Shown in pieces: positions 39,771 to 53,700 of a DNA stretch of 64,000 nt; the stretch's first letter is position 1, and the number at the start of each line of letters is the position of its first letter. The DNA is from Aplidium turbinatum (taxonomy: Eukaryota; Chordata; Ascidiacea; Aplousobranchia; Polyclinidae). The DNA lies in the NCBI GenBank assembly GCA_918807975.1, contig OU964932.1:7626001-7690000 (forward strand). Direction: 5' to 3'. The translations under genes and the position numbers were made by a program. Under the pieces are notes generated by a model. The model searched no databases and was not told the DNA's origin. It worked only from the letters and a program-made list of their open reading frames with translations.

Positions 39771-42700
39771 TTACACTTGCACATAATCATTGAGGTGTGC
39801 AGGAAGAGTTACATTACGACCACACCTCGTGCGACGAACAGTAGTTGCGGTCGGTGTCACTGAAGTCAGAGGTGGTGAAGATTTAGGTGTAGGCTGATTG
39901 TTCAGCTCTGGCATATGTGCAGCTTTTAAGCGATCAATGGATACAGTTTTCCTATTGTCTTTAATGTCTAAAGTAAAATATTTTTCATTTCTAGAGATCA
40001 CCCGGTAAGGACCTGTGTAACGTGACTGCAGAGGAAATGCAGTTGCATCTCTTCTAATCCATACATACTCACATAACATAAGCTCTGGGTCAATATGGCT
40101 TTTGTGTTGTGGGTGGGGTCGAGTTGGTGAAGGCTGAATGTCTTTAAAATGATTTTTCAGCGTCTTTACAAACTCATGCTGAGGAACAGCAGCAGCAGCA
40201 GTCCCTTCAACCTGAAAATCTCCTGGCATGGCCACGGAGGCACCATAAAGAAGCTCTGCTGGAGAACATTTCAACTCTTGTTTGACTGTATTGCGCATAG
40301 AGAGTAGCACAAGGCGTAGATTATGGTACTAATCACCTGGGTTGTTACAACTACGTAGAGCATCTTTCAGTCATCTATGCATGTTCTCTACTAGGCCATT
40401 GCATTGCGGATGGTAGCTAGTAGTTCTATTTCGACGACAACCAAGGAAATTCATGAGCTGACCCCACAAATTTGATTCAAACTGAGCTCCTCTGTCAGAA
40501 GTGACAGTTTTGGGCACTCCCATCTGTGAAACAAAACCATACATAAAGGCATCTATTACGGATTCTGTAGAAATGTTCTTCAAGGGTACTGCCACTGGCC
40601 AACGAGTAAAACGATCTACTGCTGTAAATAGGTATTTATAGCCGCTTGATTCCGGTAAGGGACCTACCAAGTCAATGTGAATGTGTTCAAACCGTGACTG
40701 AGGCATTTTGAAATCCTTTAATGGAGCAATGTTGTGGCGAATGACTTTGCTTCGTTGACAAGACTGACACTCTTTTACCCAGCTGGCAATCTCTTTTCGC
40801 ATGCCTGGCCACACAAAACGCCGCGAAATAAGATCATGAGTAGCCCTTACTCCAGGATGACTTAATGAATGCAACTGGTCAAAGACCATCTTTCTATATT
40901 TTAGTGGAATTACCGGTCGAACCACAGCAGTTGAAGTGTCACACCATATGAGTTTATCTTGAACACCTGGAATAGCATACTGGTCTAAGAACAGCCCAGA
41001 TGCCTGTGGATTGTTGAGCATGCTCTGAACAGCTTCATCACACTCTTGGGCTGCAGCCACTTTGGAGAAATTAATGCCACTTTGCACATGTAGCACACCA
41101 TTAATTTCAATTCGAGAAAGAGCATCAGCAGTAAAATTTGCAGACCCTTGAATGTGTTTGATGTTTGAAGTAAATTCTGTGATGTAGCTCATCTGCCTGA
41201 CTCGCCTCAAGATAGATTGATTAGATTTGGAAAGAAATGCACTTACTAAAGGCTTGTGATCAGTGAAAAGAGTAAAGTCCTTTCCTTCTACATAATGATG
41301 GAAATGTTTAAGAGTACTGTAGGCCGCTAATAACTCCCTATCAAAGGCAGAATAAGATTTCTGTGTCTTATCCAGTCGTCTCGAAAAGAAAGCTACAGGA
41401 GACCAGGACCCATCAATTTTCACTTGCAACACACCACCTATTGCTGTGTCACTGGCATCAACCATCATACTTAAAGGAGCATTTTCCAGTGGATACACCA
41501 AAATTGATGCTTCAGCCAAAACTACTTTGCTGTCGAAAAAAGCTTTTTCTGCCCATTTAGCCCAAACAATCTTTTTATCCGCACGTGTTTTACCAGAAAT
41601 CAAGTCATTGAGGGGTGCTAAGCATTGAGCTGCATGTGGTATGAATCTGTGGTAGTAGTTTACCATGCCCAGATAACGTCTTAATTGTTTTGTTGTTTCA
41701 GGCAAGGGAAATTCAGAAATTGCCTTGACCTTGTCAGGGGTGGGTCGCACACCATCCTTAGACACCAGATGCCCTAAAAACAGTAATTCACTCTTACCAA
41801 ATTCAGATTTTGTAGGATTGATGATTATTCCATACTCATCCAGCCTGCGGAATAACTTATGTAAATGCATTTTGTGGTCTTCTTCATTTTCAGAAAATAT
41901 AATTATGTCATCTACATATGCCATTACGTTGGTTAAACCATGACAGACATGATCAATGAAGCGTTGAAAGGTGCTGGAAGCATTTCTTAATCCGAAAGGC
42001 ATAAAATTATATTCAAACAGACCTAAAGGACATGTGATGGCAGTCTTATGTCTTGACTCGGACGACAAAGGGATTTGGTGGTAAGCTCGAACTAAGTCTA
42101 TTTTACTGAAGATAGAAGAACCTTGCAATCTGTGCAACAACTGATTGATCGAAGGTGTAGGATACATATCAGGCACTGTTTGGACGTTTAAGGAACGATA
42201 GTCTCCACATAGACGAAAAACACCAGAGTTTCCTTTAGGTACCATATGCAGGGCTGAGGAAAAGTTAGAGTTGGACCTACTAATTATGCCTGCTTCAAGG
42301 AGCATGTCAATTTCTTCTTTGGCCGCTTTTAATTTTTCAGGTGACAAAGGGCGAACGCGTGCGGAACAAGGATAGCCAGTGGTTTCAATAGTGTGGGTGA
42401 TATTGTGCTGGATTGGTTTGTCTTTGTTTGGTGGACGCGTTAAATCAGGATATTTTTCTAAAATTTGTAAGAAGGAATTGGTGGCTACAAATGCTTTGGG
42501 TGCACCTACATGTGCTACCATTTTTGGGTAAAGTGGCCATGCAATTGACTGGACACTTCTCAGACAAGATTGACTGAAGTCGACGCATAAATTAAAATGT
42601 TTGAGAAAATCAGCACCAAGAATATTTTGAGACACTTCGGCCACTACAAAAATCCACCGAAACCTTGAAGTTTTATCACCAAACTGCAAGTTCATGGTTC

Positions 42701-42950
42701 GATGTCCAAAAGTGGCAATGGAAGTTCCATTCACCCCCACTAAAGAATGACTATGTGTTTTTAAATGTTTTTCAGACTTATACGGCCTAACCAAGCTTAT
42801 TTCAGCACCACTGTCTATCATGAAGCATAAACCTGACTTGTGATCCCTAATGTGAAGAAGTGGACTGTGACTTTTATGAAATGGAAGTTTTGTTGCACTG
42901 GGCACAGTCGATCTCGCAGTGCAACCTACCAGTTTCTCTGGAAAGAGCAA
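39771..42950 (-). other. pol region of the Ty3/gypsy element (fossil)
   Basis: Parts seen in order: aspartic protease (FMIDSGAEISLV), reverse transcriptase (FSKIDLVRAYHQIPL, then MAYVDDIIIF), RNase H (DASDTAIGGVL, then FTDHKPLVSAF), and integrase with a zinc-binding HHCC region (HSLSHPG, then CQSCQRSK), a catalytic core (HIDLVGPLP, TSDRGAQFES) and the C-terminal region. Family: Ty3/gypsy. Confidence 0.92.
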
Positions 42951-43200
42951 GGAGGGTTACATTTGCGAGCATTTGCACCAAACCGTTGGTGATAGAAACA
43001 CATTGTATTGTGTGTTCTAGCCACGCGAGAGTAATTTTAGGGTGGAGCTTGTGGTTTTGGTGCAAACCTAGCATGTGATGGACCTGTGTTCTGGGAAAAA
43101 GCTTGGCTTGGAAGAGTCCTCATTAATTCTTGCACTGACTTGGTCAATGACTCCAGCTGTAAATTTACCCTAAGCATTTCAGACTGCTGGGGCTCTTTGT

Positions 43201-43818
43201 TTACAGCACCCACAAAAGATAAAGGGGCAGTAGCCTATGCTTCATAGCATGGTCTGCTGCTATTGCATACTCCTCTAGTGAAGCCTCATGAAGTGGTGCC
43301 AATGCAATTTTAACCTCTTGTGGAAGTTTGTCGACCAACATGGACTTCACCACAGAGTCGGACATGTCTGACTCCGAGATATTTACTCTCATGTTAGCCA
43401 CAAACTCCGAAGGTTTTACATCACCTAACTGCTTGACAGAAACTAACTTTTGGATTTGGTCGCATAAGAGTTCTGTGAATTTGCTTATCAGAAAGCTTTG
43501 GATGTCCGGGAATTGCTTTTGTCTTGCCAAAAGTGGTTGCACTGCAATCATAGTTGATGAATCCAGACAAGACATTAAAGCTTCAATCTTGTCTGAATCC
43601 TCAACTATGCTCCACTTCTGGCACACTCTATTAAAATTAGCAAACCATGCCTTAGGGGCAGATTTGCAAAATTCTTGGGTGACTCGTTTACCCGGTTTTA
43701 AAATGGAAGTTGTTGGGTTGTGCTCTGTCATCACGCTGCTACTAGTGTTTGGTGAGGTATGAGAGTTATTTTGTGTGATGCGTGATTGGTGGCGTGTATT
43801 GTAGGTGTGTGTAGCCAC
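43201..43818 (-). other. gag region of the Ty3/gypsy element (fossil)
   Basis: A capsid-type protein region with WFANFNRVCQKW and LRxQxxxxxVKxLG-like spacing (LCDQIQKLVSVKQLGDVKPS), typical of gypsy-type gag in invertebrates. It lies just inside the 5' LTR. Confidence 0.8.
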
Positions 43819-43964
43819 AATGATAACAAAAATTGATTAGAAAAAAAAGATTAAGTTAGTCTACACACATTATGGTATATAAATTTACACAAAACACTAA
43901 CAGGCAATGCACTGCTAGAAAAAGGCTTTGTCGGGGGTCACCAGTTTGGCGTATGGGTTGTAGG

Positions 43965-44444
43965 TGTGGTCGGATAGTGTACGCTAAGCACTACCGACAT
44001 GCGACTCCTAGCTCAGAAGGGGCGTTGTTCTAACCTTAACTCTTCTAGAGTGCACTGTCTATTAATACCACACTAAAGTAAGCATTGTAGAAGTAGTATA
44101 ATAATTCAAAGTAAACACAATAACATTAATTAACAATGGTAGAAGATAATACAAATTAACGTCACCAGGGCAGACCAGGTTACACACACAGTAATACTAC
44201 TTAATAGAATAAATGTCCTTAATCAATAGTCCGGGTTCAACCTTGTAGCCATGTTCCGATTTCCGAATGTCATTTCTTTATTGTCTTTTGTGCATCGCTT
44301 TCCTTCACGTCCGATCGCTGAGTTGTTGTTTTCAAAAGTCCCTGTTTAGTATTCATCCGCGGCGCGAGCCACGTTCCAGCCTTGGCGACCTCTAGCGGAC
44401 AGAACTATTCAGACGCAGGCAGAATTGTAAAGGGGAACGCCACA
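43965..44444 (-). repeat. 5' LTR of the Ty3/gypsy element
   Basis: 480 bp, followed on the element's strand by the primer-binding-like region (about 43964-43930). Confidence 0.93.
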
Positions 44445-45920
44445 GGTTAACAACTTAGACACCCTGGGAACACAAACTAGGAATGCCAAAAATAAGATGG
44501 AGACAAAGAATGTGGAGCCACAAATTGGTATATTTTTCGTACCTAATTGTGGAGGCTTTGAACCTCCAATGCCTGTTCGTCGAAATTGACAAACTAGCTG
44601 CCGCTGAATAGAAAACTGAACAAAAGTTGAAAGCTATCAGCGTTCTTTGATTGCTTTTATTGTTCGCAAAGATGGGCTACGGCCCACGAGTGCTTATCTA
44701 ATTCGGCATAAGCTCCCGGAGGTTTGAGCAGTGGCATTATAAACCTATAGGATTTTATTTAAAAAGAGTAGTCTAACTTTAAAGAATTTTACCAAAATAC
44801 GTGACTGCACTTTCTGACTGGGTTTGGAGTTGTTGGGCACTTGGATAATGATTAGGTTACGCTATATTTAGGCCTTTCTGTGATTTTTATTCCTTGTCGA
44901 CTGCTGTTATTAATGATTGATTATTTATTGATTGAACTAAATTTTAAATACTCAGTAACGGCTGCCTATAAGTTGATCCTGTGTTCGCTCAGATATACGA
45001 CAACTCGACGATTAAAAATAGGCATTTGCTGCTTCCAGACACAACTACATTCAGTTAGTCCTGTAGGCTTGCTGCAGACTGCCATTAGCAATTGGACTAC
45101 TAGCAGCTGAAAAAAACTTGTATAAAAGCAAAAGTTTCAAAAAAATTTTGATAATTGAACAAGACAAATGCGCAGATAGTGCAGGCCGGGTTATGAATTT
45201 AAAAAAAATATTTATAGGCTAGAACTTAAACCTAGTTAGTAGCCGAATTTTTATTCTTGTTATAGATTAATAACAAAACTCTGATGAAAAGTAGTTGCCA
45301 CAATTTTCATCTTAATTTTACTTCAATTTTTCATGGTCAAACAGAAAAAAAACTTGAGCATTAAACTTCCCCCGCATATCACATCCGTGAAAACAGCTCT
45401 TTTTAAGGTCTAAATTATAAAATCATTCATGCGTAGCGTGTGTCTACGAACCCAAAGCCGGATGTGCATTGCGGATACGATTTTTATTCAGGTCGTTAAA
45501 TTTATGGGTAAATGTTGAGCACCGAGTGTTCAACAAAACTGTAGTTAATGTACCTGGTAAAAGGTTTATGCCTGCTGTAAAATGTAGAGGAATTTCCCAT
45601 TTTAGTGTAATTGCATCAGGTTTGAATATTTTTGATAGCGTAGTCGCAATATATTCTCAACAATTCTGTGAAGTTTTTTTTTATTGTCATCGGAAACTGG
45701 AACCTTTCGATATGAAATTGGTATCATCAAACAATAGGTTGATTATTTTTTTGTTTATAAGGTTTCTTTTTGCTAGATTGAAGTTTCAGAGCACATTGAT
45801 TGGGCGACTAGCCTACAAAGGCCATGAAAATGAAATTGCTTTTTATTAAATTTTTCATAATGTTATATGTATACAGTAGATGCATTTTAGCAGTGCTTTT
45901 AGTCTGTGGATTGTTTTTTG
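44445..45920. other. Intergenic, with one unassigned open frame
   Basis: Mostly AT-rich and featureless. 45469-45849 (+) is open for 126 codons and reads protein-like: SHFSVIASGLNIFDSVVAIY, then QQFCEVFF, then FIRFLFARLKFQSTLIGRL. No start context, splice site or family is convincing; it may be a relic of a mobile element or an old gene copy. Confidence 0.35.
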
Positions 45921-46344
45921 TTATGATCTGTGAGACAGTATTTTCTTTCGTGTGAGACAGGGTTCTTCAGATTTCAAGCAGGTGAGTGTAGCTTTGTCCA
46001 CTTCTGCTATGGCATGTATTCCATTTGAGAACGGCATGCTGGTCAGCAGTTTGTTACTCCGTCTCCATGCTGCACTCGCAGGCTGATGAGGGAACCAAAC
46101 TCCACTTGTGCATAGTGGAATGGGAATGGCTGACTCCTGTTTGGATTTTATTGAGCTTGACCCAAGTTGGCCGAGGCAGATCCATACCAGGGGATGAGGT
46201 ATAAAACCATGGAGTTTGGTATCGGTGGCACACCATGCTGTGTTCCAAGTGTTTTTCAATAATGTGCTCCCCTGGTATAATTGTTATATAATTGCTGAAT
46301 GGTTGTAATAATTTAAAGGCAGCTGCTACAAAGGCTGTCTTCAC
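45921..46344 (-). mobile_element. LINE reverse-transcriptase C-terminal fragment
   Basis: Minus-strand frames give PRPTWVKLNKIQTGVSHSHS, MHKWSLVPSSACECSMETE and QTADQHAVLKWN. This is the familiar W..LNR.RTG.GR....M.KWG......C.CG..QTA.HI motif that closes many non-LTR reverse transcriptases. The frame is interrupted, and only this 3' part remains. Confidence 0.75.
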
Positions 46345-46706
46345 TTGAATCGCCAGAAAGATTCCTGAGGTGAGACATTGAATTTTGTGTCAAGTAAGTG
46401 GTCAGGATTTTCTACCCGGTGAGCACGGTGTATAATGGCACCCTTTCGGCAAAGCTCAGCAGGTTGGATGCTTGTGATTGGTAAGTACTCAGTTGGAGCT
46501 GGGCACAGGCATCCAGTCATAGTACGCAGTTAATGGTTGATTGGCCGGTTGACAAGGCAGAGGCGCAGTTGTAAATTCAGAACAGGCAACTCATTTCACA
46601 AAATAAAAATAAAAAAAGCAATTAATCAACCACTTACTTTCAGGTTGTGATGGACTTGACAAGGGTTCAGTATTGGTAAAACATATCGTTGCTTTAACTT
46701 GCCATC

Positions 46707-49700
46707 ATGAGACTAGAGATCATATATATATCTGTGCTACTATTAAAGCTGGTAGATGGATATGCACAACTTTCTGAAACAATGCATTGTGCTGACCATG
46801 AATGTTCAGGTTAGTAGGTCGATATAATACAGAGCAAAGCATTTACATTCTGCCATTTTTATACTTAAACAGCATCAATTCAATTGGTATAGGCTATGTA
46901 TTTTCTTTAGAGTGCTAAACTGTTGTATGTATTCTAGTTTTTCATAAAATATTAATAGCCTACATAGGTTACTTTAGGTAAGATATGTTTCATTTTATAT
47001 ATATGTGTAGCCGATCAATGGCTGCCTCGAGATATGGCCTGATTTGTAAAATTCTGCAAACTTTTCTAAGTTTGCCAACTTTTGGTAAATATTTAAATGG
47101 AATTTTCTAAATAAATCTTAGAAAATTTGATTCAAACAACTGGTAGCAGTTACGATGGTCAAAATATCCAGGTAGCCATGGTGTAGGCCTATGCTAATGT
47201 ACATTTCTTGGGTTACCACACCACATGCATGTTTGGAAAGTAGCAAGTTTTGGTCCATTGTATTTTATAATTAAATTGTGTGCTGCAGTATAAATTAAAC
47301 CATGTTTATTTTTTGAGAAATTTAGAAGCTTCAAAACTCCAGAAAGTATTTTTGCATGTTCAGAATTGTTATTTTGACAAGGTTGGTGCTTTTTAATTAA
47401 AGAAAAGTGTAGACAGGTAAGCTCCGGTTAAAATAGGCTATTGTAGTTTAAGCAAGAGTGTTAGTAGTTCTTGTTTTAAACTTGGACTTGCAGGAAAAGC
47501 ATTGCACGAGTATAACAAATACAGGTCTGTGGACATCAGTGCAGCAAAGAAAAAGGTGAAGAATAAGTTTGAATTTGTCTGCTCTAAATTAGTAGCCAAA
47601 TTATAGTTATGTTGTTGATAAAAGTTGTGGATCTACAGAAACTTATGTTTCATTGCTAAGTTTACAGTGAGCTATTTTAAAAAGTCAATTTAATTTTTTA
47701 TAGTTAGATTGGTTTGTAGTTTTTTTAATCTGCAAATTAACTTTAAAAAAAATTACAAAATTTGTTGAAAATACAGCTGCAGTATTTTTGTGTTTCTCGG
47801 ATCGTTTCAGTTTTTGACTAGAATTTCGGATGTAATTATGACTTTGTATATTGAAATGCATTTAAGCTATTTGAAAACAAAGTCTATGCAATAAACTTGC
47901 TTTGTAATGTATTATAATATAGTGTAAGTGTAATGGGTAGTGCCGGTAGTGGTGCTACAAATAAGGTGAACTTTGCAATAGATTGAGTATCGTTATTAGC
48001 AGCCTAATCACAGCAAGATGCACTTTATTATATTTTGTTGCATCTGATTGTGATGCTAAGGATTTTTGTCGCTTCTAATGCTGTTTTATTTTATCTGATA
48101 GGATACGGTAGTCTACTATTCAAAGTGCTCATTAAAAATTTTTTTATAAAAAAGCACTAACTTATTAATCAAAGGCGAGGTCTTAACTTTTCAAAAACAA
48201 TTCCATTCTTGCCATGCAAAAACCTCTTATTCCACTCCCACAACCAACTCACATATTTTTAATACTTCTAAGTTTCTTTACATCACAACTGGTTGTATGC
48301 AACCACTGCTATCAATCTCATTTTCATATTTTCCTTGTTCTGAGTATGTACAGACGTGTATTTCTTTAGGGCAGTTTTACTTGTGTGTTGTACTGAGAAC
48401 CTTTTATTTTATACTCAGCAGCTTTTGCACAACTAGAGTTATTTCTACTTTGATAGCTTATGGGCTAGTTGTTTTTATTTCATCATAATGAAATGTTTTG
48501 TTATTACAGAAACATTGTCAGAAGGAAAAGCCAAACTTGCTTACCAGCCTAAAGACAAAAAGTTTTTGCATTTGAAGAAAGGAGACTTTGTTTTAGTAAA
48601 AGGCAAAAGGGCTGGATTAAAGGTTGCTTTATGGGGAGGACAGGTAATTGGAAATACGGTATGTGTTCTTAACTTAAATGAACATTTTTTTGAGAATATT
48701 GGAACTAGCTGTCATATATATATTCATTCATTCATTTAAACAATAAATGTTATTAATACTACAAACAGTAATCAATGCCTAGCTGGGCGAATTACATCAA
48801 AATTCGTTTCTAGTTCACTAAAAATCTTAACAGCCTGTTTCACTTTAAAAGAATCATCAGAAGGAACTGAAAAACATGCAAAAATAATAAATCGGTAATA
48901 CTTGAAAAGGTATAGAAAATATTATAACCTTAATGCGGTCTACATAAAAAAAAATAAAAAAACCTAGGAATTTTTAGAGGTCACCAACAGCGGATGCTGC
49001 ATACACCTCAACCAATACATTCCCAAAAAAACTAAAGTAAATAACAATATTCATGACAACATATTGAAGCAAAATGCACACCACTGAAGGATTCTGTAAA
49101 AATAAATTTATGTTATTTTAAAGTATTTGAGTTTAATTTATTGCGATGACGACAGTTACTCACCAACTCAGAACGCTTGTTCAGAAGGTGGCTGCAATCG
49201 GCCTTTAGAATTGCCAGCTTTTCAGCAAGACAAAGGCCACAATTATTGCGACCACATTCGTTATATGGGCGAGCATAACTGCGGATCAACTCCCTTGTCC
49301 TTGAGGTCCCAAGCTGCCACGAACTATCTAAGGTCCATACACGGTTATGTTCGCCCATATAGCGGAGGTGGTCGCAATAATTTCTTTCTTGTCAAGAAAA
49401 TTATACAAACACTTTTCAATTAACTCTTTATAGCTTTAAGTTGAACTGCTAGATATTTTATGTTGGTAGACTCCACTATTTTAATGAAAGTTCTGCAAAT
49501 TAGCTTTTTAGTTTTGCGCGCTACTTTTTTTTCTATTAACACTGAATTGCCGAGATTAATGAACCCTTCTTATAATAAATTTGCATTAGGTTTTAGGCAA
49601 TGTGCTTGAGTGTTCACTTCAGACTTTCAAAAATCTTAAACATCTTATTTTCATCTCAGGTTTGGGGAAAGAACACTTTTGGATTTTTTCCAAGTGCGTT

Positions 49701-50711
49701 TGTCAAAGAAACCACAATATTGCAAGAAAAGCCCTCAGTTTTTGTGAATATAAAGGTGATATATTATAATATTTCCCTGTTGTAGTAATCAGGCTAATTT
49801 ATTAGATAAAGTACCTTGAATCAGATTTGAAATCAGAATGCACCTTAAGATTTTTTTACAAACGATTTCACCTTCACCATTTTTAGTAATGTGGATTTAA
49901 GGAACTTGAATCTGTTGTGAATAAATGTGTTTGTCATAAACTGTTGTTTGAAAAATCGATTTTACTTGCTGAAGTGGCTTACTTATAACGATCATTACGA
50001 CGAATCGTCATCTCTAGCCTTGTCTGATAATGAACAATTACGTTTTGTCTTGGTGGTCATGGTTGATAAACAGTCAACTATCAATCATCACGCAGGAAAA
50101 ATCTTCGAACGTTTGGTTAGAAACTGAAATGCACCACTTCATAGTTATTGCCTTCAACGTAGGGGTGACTATCACTACCTATGTATTAGAAAGCATCCTT
50201 AAAAGCTTAATCCTGGCAATTTCGCATGCTGGTAGTCTAGAGACTTTGACTCAGTCACCGATATACTGAGTGATATTTTGTTAGTTATAAAAATGTCGTT
50301 GTCTATGATTATCCATCCACTACGTTCCCCTGAATGGAAATCAGTCCGTAACATGCGAGCTCAAGCGTACATTGCGGCAGTAGAGCCAATGCTGATCTTG
50401 CTGTTTTTTCGTGTACAAAGTTGGGCAGTGCAACGACTGCGCCATTGGTATGGCGCGGCCGGTACATTGGTACGGCTTTAGAACGGACATTGTTGTGATA
50501 ACTTCTCTTAATTTCTGCTTCTACATTACATCACGAGACACATTTTAGCAAATTGTCGATAACTTTGCATATTACACATGTACCGATGTTTGTCAATAAA
50601 GCTGTTCAAGTGAAGTCAATTAATTCACCTTTTCTTTTTCAATTAATCCAGGATTTTCTCGATCAAAGTCGTCATGATGAAGAGCTGAACAATTTGTCAA
50701 GTAACGATCAG
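46707..50711 (+). CDS. MIA3: TANGO1-like exons 1-4: signal peptide and SH3-like domain
   Basis: Exons: 46707-46809, 48510-48658, 49660-49755, 50652-50711. ATG at 46707 opens a classic signal peptide (MRLEIIYISVLLLKLVDGYA). CADHECS follows, with the two cysteines expected in MIA domains (human TANGO1 has CGDDECS). Exon 2 was extended to the donor ACG|GTATGT at 48659, not the earlier GTAATT at 48644, because this gives GGQVIGNTVWGKNTFGFFPS, which aligns with the MIA form. Exon 3 ends QEKPSVFVNIK. Exon 4 is 20 codons, acidic. Splice phases are 1, 0, 0, 0. Confidence 0.9.
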
Positions 50712-53700
50712 GTAGTAGGCTACCGGTATATAGTTTGTTTGTAAAGCAAATGTCGGTTAGAAGCCTTTTTCATTCAATTCACACAACTGGAACTCCACTA
50801 TAAGGGAAGAAATGGTCAATAACAAGAAGGGAAGAAATGACCAATAGGCGGTTCACTGTAATCTCATCGCGGTAATTTAATCGTGGTAATTTCATCGCAG
50901 TAATTTCATCACATGGTAAATACATCGCATACATTGTCATCGCATTGTAATTACATCGCAAGACACATCCTAACCTTAACCCTAACCTATTTAACCCTAA
51001 CCTACTTAACCCCAACCTATTTAACTTATTTAATCCTATTTAACCTATTTAACCTAATTAACCCTAACCCTGTGATGTGGTGTCTTGCAATGTAATTACA
51101 ATGCGATGACAATGTATGCGATGTAATTACCATGCGATGAAATTACCACGATGATATTACCACGATGAAATTACTGCGATGAGATTACCGGACACCCCAA
51201 TAGGCTAACAAACTAGTTCACTAGTTTTGACAATACTTGAGCTGTTTTAAAAAAAACTGCACTAGATTTTTGGTGAAATTAAAGTGTTTTTTTATTGCAG
51301 AAGGCTGAGAAGAAGCATGGCAACAAGATAAAGCAATTTGAATCTTTAAAAGAGCTTGAGCACAAAACGACATCAACACCTTTAGATTTATCAACGCATG
51401 TTGTGGAAGAGCATTCTTTCTCTGACATTGATAGCGAGTATGTTTTTCAGCACGCTGATAAGGAAGAAGAAGCAATAATTGAGGACAGTCGTGCTGGAAA
51501 GATTAATACTTCTGATTCAGAGTTCGAACCTCCACCTCACTCGGAAAGCAGTATTTCAAACTGCCAGGATAAAAATCTTTCTAATCAAAATGAAGAAGGA
51601 ATAGAAGTAAGACAGGACAATTTGTTCACGAAAGAAAATAATCTTCCTGTTTCATCAACTGACAGTGAGCTACCTCCAAACGAAGACAACCAGCATGGTG
51701 GCGTCAATAAAGATGTTGAAGTCCATATGAATCCACAATTTAATCCTAATGCCAATGAACCAGAATCATATCCAACGCTGACTGTAGACAGTTTAAAATC
51801 ATCCGATGAAATCTCAAAACTGGACATGGCGTCAGAGTCAAACACAAGTATAAACTATAATATTATGATTCCTCAAGCCAACGTTTCTGAGTATGCTAAC
51901 ACCGATGTATGCTATCATAATGAAAGCAGTGTTTTCTTTTCGAGAAACGTTCATTCAAAAGGTTTGGAGTTGAAACGTTTTTTTAGCGTCTCCGCTAAAA
52001 CGACGAATAGATTTGATAAAGTACAAGTTGAAGAAGGCATTTGGCTATATGAAAACAACGATGGAACTACAAATACAAGCAACAGTGTGTACAAACGTGG
52101 GCAAAGTTATAACAGGGCAACAGCGTCCGACATGTCAAATTCACCAGAGTTTGACTTTGGAATTAATTGTGACACTAAAAATGTTTCGAGCCAAGAAAAC
52201 AAGTCCAATAAGAAACCTGTATCACACTCACAATCTCAACCTATCCTGACCCATTCTAAGTCAATCACAAGTAAGTTTAAGCATCGGCACGACATAAATG
52301 AAATAAAATCTTCACAACCTAAAGACATAATCAATGCATTAAAAAATGAAGCTGAGTTAGATCTGTGTGACAAAGAAAATGTCCTTAAGCTCAAATCAAC
52401 TGGAAAGCTTGTATCAAACGAACACAATAACTTTAACACAGAACCAGTACTGGAAAATGAAATCGAGCATCAGTCAAATATTTTAACACCAGGGTCAGAT
52501 GAGCTGCCGCAGGCTTGTAGCACCTACACTTCTACAACTGAAAAGTTATTTCATGAACGACAATTCCATAAAACAATCAAAAAATCGATATACTCATGCA
52601 ATTCATCAAACGTTTTTCCTTCAGCTATGCTGAGTAGTCTTCCTATGCCTTACAATACTTCCGAATTCAGCACATGTCCAAACAATTCCAAGCATTTTAA
52701 TAAAAAACTTGACTTTTTATTGAATTTCAACAATTTTAGTAAAACGTGGTTAAACAACACCTTTGAGTCAGATCTCCCTGACAAATGTAATTGTGATTCT
52801 GACTATTCTAGCAAAAGTAACTTCCAACGTAATACTTCCTCTAAAAGCGATGCTTTGCTGCAGTTTGACTACAAGTCTGAGTTGCAGGTTAGATCAAAAT
52901 CGAAAATACTGTCTAAACGAGCTGTCAAGTTTATGTCCGATGCTAAAAATGTGACATATGATAATTCGAAAACAGAATCTAACACTCAGTCTGACATCAC
53001 TTCAGAATCTAACGCTGAAATCAATCGAATCTTCAACTGGAAAGACAACAATGAACAGAAATCCAATCTTAAAGCTGAATCAAACCATCAATTTCAGTCG
53101 AAGAAAGAGAAACGTAATTCGGATCCAACCAAAAAGTTTGAAGTTGAATGTCAGTTTAACGATGCGACTGAAGTAAACACCAAACTTGAACCTCATTTTT
53201 TACCGGACGATTACAACAAAAACAACTCTGTGTGCAGAGATGAGCCGAACATTAACACTGATGTTGACACAGACTTTTCTATCTACTCTCATCAAGTGAA
53301 GTATCTTCCTGTAACAAACTTTCTTCCTCTTCCCTTGTATTACAATGCATCAGAAGTTACCACATTCCCTATGACTGTGTGTACCTCTGAAAAGAAGCCT
53401 TGGCATTCGTTGAAGTCTAACAATCTCAATGACTCGTGGTCAAATAGTACGATCGAATTAGATCTTCCTACTTCCTTCAATAGTAAGCATGAACAATATC
53501 CTCGACTTTATGTTGAATCTAAATTTGAATCAAACTTATCATCAATATGTGAATATCAACAATTTAACGCTAAAGTTGCATCAGATGATCTAAACTTGCC
53601 AAACGTTACCAAACCCTATCTTACTTCAAGATTTATGATTGGAAATACTCAAGAGAAAGATGTTGAGCTTAAAAAAAGTTGTCAACACAATTCTGGTGGC

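Larger units (their letters stand above)
38073..44444 (-). mobile_element. Ty3/gypsy LTR retrotransposon, nearly whole, recent
   Basis: A 6,372-bp element on the minus strand with two 480-bp LTRs at its ends that look identical by eye, so the insertion is young. Between them, in order, lie a primer-binding-like tggtgaccccc block next to the 5' LTR, a gag region, and a pol region with protease, reverse transcriptase, RNase H and integrase. The order RT-RNase H-integrase marks Ty3/gypsy. No envelope-like gene is seen. It looks almost whole, with about two breaks. No clean target duplication is visible. The 12 bases outside the 3' LTR (atgggttttagg) resemble those just inside the 5' LTR (atgggttgtagg), which is curious. 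Confidence 0.93.
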
